DNA of 64,000 bases from Nyssa sinensis (lineage: Eukaryota; Streptophyta; Magnoliopsida; Cornales; Nyssaceae). Positions 44,712 to 54,800 of this stretch are shown here, piece by piece (position 1 is the stretch's first letter; every line of letters starts with the position of its first letter). The translations under genes and the position numbers were made by a program. The notes beneath the pieces were generated by a model. The model ran no database searches and had not been told where the DNA came from. It saw nothing but the letters and a program-made list of their open reading frames with translations. The DNA lies in contig CM018032.1 in assembly GCA_008638375.1 (NCBI GenBank), positions 2,101,001-2,165,000 on the forward strand, given 5' to 3'.

Positions 44712-46866
44712 TCACTAGCCCCTTCAGTAAGGGGAACAACTAAATTAGTGCCAGATCCAAAAATTGCAATTCCTTGTTCCATGACAACAGTAGCACTCTC
44801 AATAGGGTCAGGCAATGTTGCACGATCTTTTATCGCAGCAGTTTGTTCTTCCATCTCTTCTTCGACTGCGATCATTTCAACGTCAACTAGAGGGAAGGTA
44901 AGAGGACGTTCGACTAGGTATCTTCATAACCCATCCGATAAGCCTCTCCATGGAGCTTAAGAACCTGATCTTGATTCTAGCCTTGGATCCTACTAATCAA
45001 GGCATCACAAGTACCTTCAAACTCGAAATCTTTCTTCTCAAGAGCAGTCTTGAGCATATCTCTTTCCCGAGCGAGACGACACCATTGTCTCTCTCAAAGA
45101 GGGTATCCTCGCAGGAATGACATAGCAAATTGCGAGTATGGTGAATCTCTTCCAGACTCTGTTGAAGGTCTACATGCGCCTTCTATAGATCATCCTGAAT
45201 GGACTAGTGAGCATTGTCTAAATTCAAAATTTGCTTAGTTAATGAATCAATTTCTTGACAAGCTTTAGCCAAATCTTCCTATAATCCATTCACCTCATGT
45301 CTATGGCCCTCGGAATGTGACAACCATTCTGAAAAGCCTACCAAAACATTGGTAATGTTGTGGCAGAACTTGTGCTTTAAGAAAGGAGACCTCATTCCTT
45401 CAGTTTGACAATATCAATAAGGGTTCGGAAGAGACTAACAACAGCCACTGCCTTCTAATCGGTTAAGAAAGAGAGAATTTCCTTGGAAATAGGAGGACGA
45501 GGCCTAGAAAAAGACGTGATAGGTCCACTAGAGGATGGATGCATCAAAAGGGAAATAAAGCTAGAAGGAAGCAAAGGGGCAACTTCAAGTTCACACAACA
45601 CCACCCCAATAGGAGGACATGGTGTTACAGTACTAAGTGGAACACTTTTTGTCAATGTCTTTTTCTTTTGGGATCTTCGGTGCCTTGAGTCACTCGTTTT
45701 CTAGAAATTCCGGTCAAAGAAGGAATCGATCTTGAAAACCGCTCAACTATGGACATAGTTGAACTAGGAGGAGCCTCTACAAGACGAACCATGACGGTTA
45801 CTTCGGTCATTCTACCATCTGCATCTAAGATTCTTCTCTTTATTGGCACTCGAGGAGAATTATGCCTGTCTAGGCTATAGCTATGGCTATATTCATAACT
45901 CCTAAAAGGAATACCAACCGGGATCCTATGAAGACCCGACTCCACAATGTTAATGGTGGGGACTTCAGCCCACTGACCATTCGGATCAAGGAGACGACTC
46001 AAGTCGCGGTCTTTGACAACAAAAGCACAAAGTAGCCCAGCTTCACAATACTTATGAGGTGAAGGTTTGGTGTCGGCTTTCTCATTAGTGCGAACTTCAC
46101 CTTAGGTAGTCTGGACGACAAATACATACTCCCTAGGAGGAAATTTCCATGCGCCACCAATTTCTAAGGTGCATTTATCCTAACCTTTCTCACTTTGGGG
46201 CAGATATTGAATCAAAACCATGTTGCGATGGGAGATGTAGCAGCACTTATTCCCCATCCACTTAACAATGTAAGAAGCCCGAAACTCATTAAACCCTAAC
46301 CGAAACTTATAGATACGAATAAGGGCTTGAAAACCTATTAGGATCCTGTAGCCGTTAGGAGTAAACTGACTGGGAGCAATATGAAAGAATTCAAAAAACT
46401 GCCGATAGAAATTGGCAATGGGAAACTTGAACCCTAAAGCTATTACCAGCAGGTGGAACTTGATAAAATCCTTGCTGCTACACAGAATCCCTAATGATTC
46501 TTCACCACCAAGATTTACAATCACATTCTCCGGGAATGCATCTTGATATTTGGCAATGAAGGCCGTAAGATCCCCTTCATCTTTGATCTTGGGTAAAGAT
46601 AAGTCGAAACGAGATGGATCATGAGAAGAAGTATCGGTAACACTCTTAGGGATGATAGTGTCGGTGGGATGAGCTTGAACATCAACGACGCCTTCTCTCC
46701 CATCAACCCTAATCGACGACTCATTCAACATTATAAGATCAAGAAGGGAATATTTTGAAAGCAAAAGTTGCAAGACAACCGAAAAAGGAAAAACAGAGTC
46801 CTCATAACTTATAAGGACAAAAATAAAGCGCAAAAAGAGGCACGCTCCCACGTGCGGAGGAACCAT
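44712..46866 (-). pseudogene. TAT antisense ORF (gypsy-type transposon / PMD-like domain, coiled-coil C-terminus)
   Basis: On the minus strand a 228-codon frame (46866-46180) is open; the likely start is the inner ATG at 46731 (MLNESSIRVDG). Residues after about 130 (LVIALGFKFPIANFYRQFFE, FFHIAPSQFTPNGYRILIGF) match the pattern of the Pfam 'putative gypsy type transposon' domain, with a P-F start, a P-S-Q-hydrophobic-x-P-N motif and a following helix. A second part (46002-45652, MSRLLDPNGQWAEVPTINIV) is basic and Ser-rich. A third (about 45300-44712) has heptad-like LAKACQEIDSLTKQILNLDN and ends EGASD, stop. Frames are broken between parts, or introns may exist. The location between pol and 3' LTR, on the opposite strand, fits the aORF of TAT elements. 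Its role is unknown. Confidence 0.72.
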
Positions 46867-47111
46867 AAAAAGATGGCCGAAAAGGGCAGCACCTATGGGG
46901 CACGTCTCATTACTAGTATCGTCTCAAACAAGAAAACTTTCAAGAATTGACACGTGGGTTTAGTTAAGCTAAGAGATATTTTTTTCGACTAGAAACTCTC
47001 AAAGTTCGGTTACGATATCATGCCTTACCTTCGGGGCAAAACTTCTAAGCAAAATATCATTCGCAGAAAAGTAAATTTCAGAAAGGATCGCTTTCTTTCT
47101 CACCACTTTAT

Positions 47112-47132
47112 CAGAGGAGATAAGGAAATGGG
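47112..47132 (+). other. Purine-rich tract before the TAT 3' LTR
   Basis: AGAGGAGATAAGGAAATGGG ends a few bases before the LTR and is the likely polypurine tract. Confidence 0.6.
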
Positions 47133-47137
47133 GCATC

Positions 47138-47841
47138 TGTACGAGCATGAAATTGCTTAACATACCAAAGAGTGACACATGGCACAAACGAAAGATAAAA
47201 TGACTAAACCATCCAAGCGTAGTGACGTTAAGACAAAATGGCCTCGACAGGACTTGCCAGGCAGAAACATCACCTCGCCTATTCAGAGTCATAGGGCCAA
47301 CTCACTTAAGTGAATCGCATAGTTGACTTATTCCAATCCTCCGAGTAGAGGCTAATTCAATGGGATCTCAATCTCCCCAACAAATCAGGGAATGGAAAAC
47401 ACAATTTCGCATAACGTCATCCATGGCATGATTCCTTTCTGTGATAGAAGGATTAGCTGAGATCAGGGGAGTCATCTCTGGCGCATCACCAATTATTTAA
47501 ATACTAAAACTCTTAGTTCCAACATACACACAGACTAACGTGCTAAGACAATTACTAGTCATTAGTCTTCTTGCTTCTTTCATCTTTCATCTTAGCAAAA
47601 TGCTAAATAGATAATCGAAAATTCTTTAACAGGCACCGCACCAGTACACATTGACCAACTTCGATAGGAAGAAGACAATTACTAGTCATTAGTCTTCTTA
47701 CTTCTTTTATCTTTCATCTTAGCAAAATGCTAAATAGGTTATCAAAAATTCTTTAGTCGGTACCGTGCACATTGACCAACTTCAATAGCCTTTGTTTCTC
47801 TTTTGCAGAAGAACATTTATTTATGGAGGATTCATCCCTCA
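47138..47841 (+). repeat. 3' LTR of the TAT element with internal duplication
   Basis: It begins TGTACGAGCATGAAATTGC and ends ATTCATCCCTCA. It is 128 bp longer than the 5' LTR because a block of about 120 bp (47547-47667, AATTACTAGTCATTAGTC to CCAACTTCGATAGG) is repeated at 47673-47788. The 5' LTR has this block once. The LTR ends only 539 bp upstream of the MES start codon. Confidence 0.92.
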
Positions 47842-48379
47842 GGATAATAATTCTAATTTGTTAACACTACATTCCCAATTTTACATCAGTCAATTTCTTT
47901 GTTTCCTTGATAAACAAACTTTTATTTTAATCTCTTCGGGTCCCACTTTTATTTCACAAGCTTCGTAACCGATCCACTTTTAACGCGACTACAGTTTTAC
48001 TTTTAACCAAACAGTGAAACAAATGAGAGAGTGAGAAAGGAGTGTACTGATAGCCAGCGCAATGCAACCGTTGAAAACAAAGCATTAAATCGCTTGCATA
48101 TTCAGTTGGTTGTGGCTGGAGTTGAGTTGTTCCAGATTGTTTTCGCTATTAAAAACCTCTGCTACCGCTCTCCTGTTTTCCTCACCTACTCTCTCTCTCT
48201 CTCTCTCCCTCCCTCCCTCCCTCCCTCCTCCCACACTTCACAAGCAGGATGGCAATTCTCGTCTCCAAAACGTCGTCGTTTCCGCTCCACCTCCACCGGA
48301 AAATTTTCTGATTTCATTCAGCTTCCGCCCAAATCCGAGAAAATTTTCGTGGGTTTTCAGGCGAACCTGATTTTCAGCA
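47842..48379 (+). promoter_or_regulatory. MES promoter and 5' UTR region
   Basis: Non-repetitive sequence between the TAT 3' LTR and the MES start codon. It ends in a CT/CCCT microsatellite (48188-48230), a common feature of plant 5' leaders. The bases around the ATG (CAGCAATGGG) are acceptable for plants. I could not identify a convincing TATA box or fix a transcription start. Confidence 0.55.
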
Positions 48380-48622
48380 ATGGGTAATCGATTTATTTGC
48401 ATGACAAAGAAGGACACGAAAGATAATGGATCCAAGAGCAAGAGGATGGGTCGATCGCAGCGCAAAATGTTAACCGAAGAAGAGTTCTTGCACAGACAAG
48501 CTCTGTCGATGGCAATTCATCAGCACCAGTTGTCTCAGAGGTTTGATGGATCGATGTCGCGGCGAATCGGATCAACGAGCTCTCGGCGCGGCACTCTTTC
48601 CGATCTCTCTAATTCAAAACAG
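48380..48622 (+). CDS. MES exon 1 (residues 1-81)
   Basis: It runs from ATG to …LSDLSNSKQ, ending CAAAACAG|GTCGGA. The exon is highly polar (Lys/Arg/Ser/Gln), with the segments EEEFLHRQALSMAIHQHQLS and SMSRRIGSTSSRRGT. It carries the putative targeting region, not the catalytic fold. Confidence 0.88.
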
Positions 48623-48808
48623 GTCGGACATTGGACCCAAATCCACTTTTATACTCTCTGAGTGCTTGTATTTCTGAGCTGTTCTTGTGTTCATTATGTG
48701 TTTCTTTAATGATTAGATCTTTCAACAAAAGTGGGTTCTAATGTTGTATATTGAATTGATGATGTCTAAAGTTGGGAAAGTAACTTTAGTCAACAACCAA
48801 GTGAAAAC

Positions 48809-48841
<33 letters not shown>

Positions 48842-51800
48842 TAGATAGATATATAATGGATTTGTTATAATGGATGTGTTGAGGGTTCATCATGTTGAAA
48901 AAGTACAAAAAGGGAAATTATAAAAATTCAGATGTTTGTTTGAAAAATTCAAAAAGAGGCATCTTCGAAAGAATGAGTACCAATTGACCTTTCCCCTTTC
49001 AGTTGCTCCAAGTTTTAAGTTCTTTATGATGCCAACAAAGTGTTTGAACCTTTCATATGTTTTGTTCAAAGAAATAAAGGTTTTTGGGGATTCACCTTTT
49101 CTTCTAACCGTAAAACTATATTCCTTAAATAAAGTAGTTCCTTTTTTTTGGGTGAAGTAAATTCCTTGTTTTGGACTATCAGAATTTTAGATGATTGTTC
49201 CGCCAGTTTTGATCTGGTTCAGTTGGTCATACATTTTTCTGACAGCCTTTAAAAACAACTTTCACGTCCTCAAACTTTTTGTGCTAAAAAACTGTCATAT
49301 GATTTAATGGGTCTTCTTATATTTCGCTGTATATTCCAGTACCTATCTTATACTTTTATTAGTCTTTAAAAGTAATCTTTTCTTTTGCTCCGAAAGAGAA
49401 AAGTTGTTCTAAGGCCAGTGGTGTATGAAGAAGGCGCAAGATAAGGATTTCTAGTCCCTATTCTAGCGGAAAGTGACTCATCTAACATGATAATTTTAAT
49501 GTTTTGCTCCAGCAAAGAAAAAAAGAACAGTTTGTTTTAAGGCTAGTAGGGGCATGAATAAGGTGTAAGATAAGGATTTCCAGTCCTGTGCGAGTGGAAA
49601 GTGACTCGTTGAACATAATAATTTTAATATTCAAGGGTCTTAGTGACATTGATATCTGCTCACAGAGATTGTATGTATCATTAATGATCATTGAAACACT
49701 GTTTCATGGATTAATTTTTCTACTTAGGACACCGATTATTAAGCCAAGAGGAGATCAGGAGATATATGTGTATATATACACACTCATAAGTGATATAATG
49801 TTAGCAATCCATGCCTCTGCAGGCTTCGGTGTGTCACATCTCCCTGTCTCTTTCGCGGAGAGATCCTCCTATTTGTATTCTGCTAGCTTTCTAATAAAAC
49901 TTCTATGTCGTATCAAGCATTAAAAATCTTGGGATCATGGGCAACCTAATGCCAGTTTAGCATCCTAAACTGTATTTAAGGAAAAAAGAAATATTTTACC
50001 ACACTAAAAAATTATTTCATCATGCTTAGTATGGAACAAGATGTTGAACACCAGTGCTTTACTGGGAAAGGAAGTTATATACTCTTGACAAGTTTCACAC
50101 ATATGTTTGCGTCCTGCACAAAATTGTCTATATGGAAACACAACAGCATACAAAATGCATTGTACACTATTTGCATTAACATTTTCTTTTGCTACTCTTG
50201 GTTCTTGAACTTTGCATTGTCATGGACAACATAAAATGCATCATTAAGACATCTACAAATGTGTGTCTTTGAAGAGATTTTTGTGTTATATTCACGTACA
50301 TGTGTTTATTCATTGTATAAAATATGTTACTGTACAGTTACCAGAATTTTTGGAGAATATCAAAACAAAGAAATTTGTTTTGGTACACGGAGAAGGTTTT
50401 GGAGCATGGTGTTGGTACAAAACTATTGCTCTGTTGGAGGAATCAGGATTGCTTCCCACTGCCTTAGATCTCACAGGATCTGGTATTGATCTGGCAGATA
50501 CAAACAGTGTCACTACACTGGTAGAGTACTCAAAACCTTTGATTGATTACCTACTAAACTTACCAGAGGATGAAAAGGTAAAGGATATTTATGAGATTGC
50601 ATCGATCCTCTTTCTCTTCTTAATGCTTTGCTGGCATTTATTCTGGAGAAATGTTATATGTATTTCTTCTATAGGTTATTTTAGTTGGTCACAGTAGTGG
50701 AGGTGCATGCATTTCATATGCTTTGGAGCATTTCTCGCAGAAGATCTCAAAAGCAGTTTTCCTATGTGCTACAATGGTGTCTGATGGACAGAGGCCTTTT
50801 GATGTGTTTGCTGAGGAGGTACACAACCAATTTTTGATTACACCTTAAAGGTTAAATTAATTCTTGAGAATGTTAAGCTTGTGATAGAACTACAATTATT
50901 CTTGATCATGGCGAATCACTAGCCATTTTCCAAAATTTAGTTGTATTGTGATTGAATACACTGACTGCTTGTCAAAATTTTTTTCATTGATTTTGTTAAC
51001 AACATATGATTCTCTCCTATTTCATACATGAATTGCATTTGCCCAAATTATTTTACTCAGAAATGAAATAAAATCTCTCTGTCAGTTGATTACTGACAGC
51101 ATCCAGTATGCCACTTCGGCAACCCAACAGCCCTAGCATTTTAAAAATGGTTTTGGCCTGCCAAAGCTGTTTCTGGTTCTCAAGTGTCTATTATAGATGT
51201 GATTCTTTGTGACAGGTTTCATTGCTTTTTAATTTCTCACACATTTTCTTACCAGATAAATCCATTTTTGCAGCTTGGCTCTGCAGAACTTTTTATGCAG
51301 GAATCAAAGTTTTTAATTTATGGGAATGGTAAAGACAAGGCTCCTACTGGCTTCATGTTTGAGAAACAGCAAATGCATGGATTATATTTCAACCAATCCC
51401 CAGCAAAGGTAATTTTACAACCCAAGCCTTTTAATTTTTGCCAAGACCTCTTAGCCTATCATATCTGTTTCAATCAGTCACTGCAGAAACTTACCACATG
51501 TAAATATCAAAATATGTCACCCAAAATTATTTTGGAATACTTTACACATTTATCATTACAATATTGTCATCCGTTTTGAAATGGTTGTTTTAGGGATGGT
51601 TATCCAGTTGATTGAAACAAATACATAAAGCTAAGCAACCAAAGTGTGGGGAAAGCAAGACTAGGGAGGTCTGAGATCACACTAGCCATGATTTTTAAAT
51701 TTGTGGGGTCTGGAGCACCGCTAGAAACTTTATATTTGTATGCATGCTTGCATGTGTCTATGTATATCTAAATGTTTGTATGTAGATGTAGATGTACATA

Positions 51801-54800
51801 TATATCAACAATCATTTAGTGGATGGGGTGGAAGACTTGTGCTTGAAATTTGAAGGCTAGATAAGCTGTGGAGATTTTTAATATCTAGAATTCTCTAGGT
51901 CTAAGCTTATAGTTGAGATTTTTGCCTCTCATTATATTGTGTGGCATGAAAAATCCCATCTTTTTGGCATCACCCCGTGTAACATTTTCTTTTTCTTTTC
52001 TTTTTTTTTTTTATATATATATATATATATAATTTTTTCCCCTTTTGCATATAACCGTAATTGTCAAAATGTGTATCGGAAGTTGTATCATTTTTCAAAA
52101 AATGTGAATCGTATTGTGTATCGTAGATACGTGTATTTTTTTTTAAAATACATTTATAAATATATATATAATATATATACATGAATATATAATGTTTAAA
52201 ATGATTTAAATGATATTTTGAATCGTACCATTGGAGGCTAAATTTTTTTGACAGTATCTCTCTACTCCGTTGACCTGCAATAAGTTGAACATCTATCCAT
52301 GCTATACAGAATCCTTTGCCGTATCATTATCCTGGATTTAATAGTTAAAAAAGCTTCCAAAATTTATCATATTTTTTTAGCAAGGAAGAAATTAGCAGTG
52401 TTGTAGCATGCGAGCTCTATAATTGCTGTGAAGTGTGATCTTATTATCCAATTTTTTTTTTTAAATTTATTTATTATAAATGTTAAAAATATATATATAT
52501 TTATGATGTATTTATGTCACGGTTCAATTCTGGTTGGCCTGACAATTAAACCGGTGTCCTGGTCTTTTTCCGGTTCACGAACAATCTGAGTTTCAAAACA
52601 TTGCCAAAAAGATGTGTGTAGGCAACACAACCAAAGACACTAGGAGTGAACCACATGGCTAAACATCTAGATGAAGTAGACAGAAGGGAGACCGGTTGGC
52701 TAGAATTGAGCTGGCATACTATTAATGTGAAAGGTAGCAGTAAGAACTGCAATGGCTGATTATGATTTTGGCACATTCATGTTAAACATCGAAGTATGAG
52801 CAACATCCAACAAATGATGATGCTTGTGTTTTGCAATACTATTTTGTTGTGATATACGTGGACAAGTAGTTTAATTGAATAATGCCATGCTCGACACAAA
52901 TATCATGCATGAAAGATTGAGTATCTTCAATTGCAGTGACAGAATGAAGAATCTTAATACACTTATCAAATTGGCCTAAGATTTCATTACAAGAAATTAA
53001 AAAGTAACAAAAACTTTAAGTGATTCAGAACGATCTTTCATAAGAAATAACTAATTCATGGAAGAAAAATTATACACAAAAATAACAAAATATTAAAAGC
53101 CAAAAATACTTTTTATTCTTTTAGGGCCTCAAATGTCTGAATGGACAATATTAAAGGATGAATCACGACTCCCTAAGCTACAAGGGAAAGAACTACAGCG
53201 ATGCTACCACCGGTTGTTAGCTTGAGTGGTATCTTTTGTCATTCCCAAAAGGAGAGGTGCAGATTTCAAGTCCTAGTTGGGACATGCATGTGTGTGTGGA
53301 TTACCTATTGAAGAAAAGAAAGAAAAGAGAACTATGATGATGTTTGCTTAAGTGGTATCTTTTGTCTTTCCCAAAAGGAGAGGTGCAGATTTCAAGTCCT
53401 AGTTGGGACATGCATGTGTGTGTGGATTACCTATCGAAGAAAAGAAAGAAAACAGAACTATGATGATGTTTGCTTAATTGATGGGCTTCACATTCTAAGA
53501 TAGAAGGAAGACTCAAATTAGGAACAAGTTGATGTTTTCGCATGGATGCATGACCCAAATGAAAATGCCATTGGAGGAGAGAAACTGTAGCACTCAAGGT
53601 AGCACCGGAATCTCGAAGATCCAAATAATAGAGATTGTTTCTCTTAGGTCCCAAACCAATCACCTTTTTCATCCCTAGAAAATACAAAAAGATGGAGAAA
53701 AGGTTATTGAACACTGTAAGGATTTGGTTAACTGACTTACAGATTATAAATTGGAAGGAAAATGGGGAATAAAGAAACTAGATAATAAGAACATAGACTT
53801 GGTCGGGTATAGATCACCAATGCCAAGTAGAGGTCAGAAAGAACCATTTTAGAGAATAAAGAGAAAATGCCAGGCATTTGAGCTCTAACTCCAGAATCAA
53901 TAATCCAAGAGGTTGAAGGCAGTCCAACCACACATGCAGAATTACTTGAATTTGCCAATGTAGCGGTAGAAGTAGACAAATTAGGAGAAAGAGGACATGC
54001 TGGATGAGTTGGCTAAGTTGACAGGTAATGTCATCAGGAGAATCATAAGTAGTGGCAGCAGAACTATTAATAGATGTCTGTGACACTAGGGTAGCAGAAG
54101 TATCGCTAGATGTTTGATTGGCATGAGTTGGCCTCCCCAACTTATCCCAACAATAATCCTCACTATGTCCACTCCCACCACAATAAGTACATTTCCATTC
54201 AAAATGGCTATCACGACCTGTAAGTCTGCCGTGACCTCCATAACCAGTACCTTGTCCACCACGACGTCCACCGTGGTTGGAATGTTGGCCACCACTACGA
54301 CCACTATGATTGCCATGAAAATAACCATGAGTACCGTAACCGAGAAGAGGATTCCTTGGACAAAGAATGAGAGCCACAAGTAAGAGAAGCACGCTGAAGA
54401 TGAGAATAAACATTGGCAACAGTCGATAGCTTTTCACTAGCTAGAATTCAGAACTAAGACTAGATAGAAATGGGGCAACCTGAAACTCTTCATGCCAAAG
54501 AACTCAATGGTTAATAGAGTATAAGTTCCTTCAATAGGCCTTTCAAAGTATCATAATGTTCTGCGAGAGACTTAGTCATCTTGTTTAGTATTGAACATAC
54601 ATTCATACAACTCATAAACTTGAGACACATTATGCTCCTGTGAATATATCTCTTCAACCTATACCTATATCTATGTCAAGTAGCTGGACATTGGGGACTA
54701 CATAAGTTTCCATGTTAAGCCACAACGAGGTCATTACTAATGAATTTTCACTACACCAATCTTCTAAATTTTTTACATTTGAAGAGGCAAATCTTCTGTG

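Larger units (their letters stand above)
21151..47841 (+). mobile_element. TAT-type Ty3/gypsy retrotransposon, interrupted by nested elements
   Basis: Its LTRs are at 21151-21726 and 47138-47841. Between them in order are a PBS, gag, protease, RT, RNase H (to 26226), a large insertion cluster, the integrase C-terminus (to 43437), and an ORF on the opposite strand (44712-46866). An antisense ORF between pol and the 3' LTR is known from TAT-lineage elements such as Grande, RIRE2 and Retand. The pair lies 26.7 kb apart because of nested insertions. ATAAT precedes the left LTR (21146-21150) and occurs at 47844-47848, two bases past the right LTR, so the target duplication is probable but not clean. 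Confidence 0.85.

Noticed and set aside
45050..45704. Plus-strand frames within 44748-45704
   Set aside because: They are antisense of the coiled-coil and basic parts of the minus-strand TAT ORF.
48031..48387. 118-codon plus-strand frame ending in MES exon 1
   Set aside because: It runs through the CT-rich leader in another frame. The MES start at 48380 gives the frame that continues across the exons.
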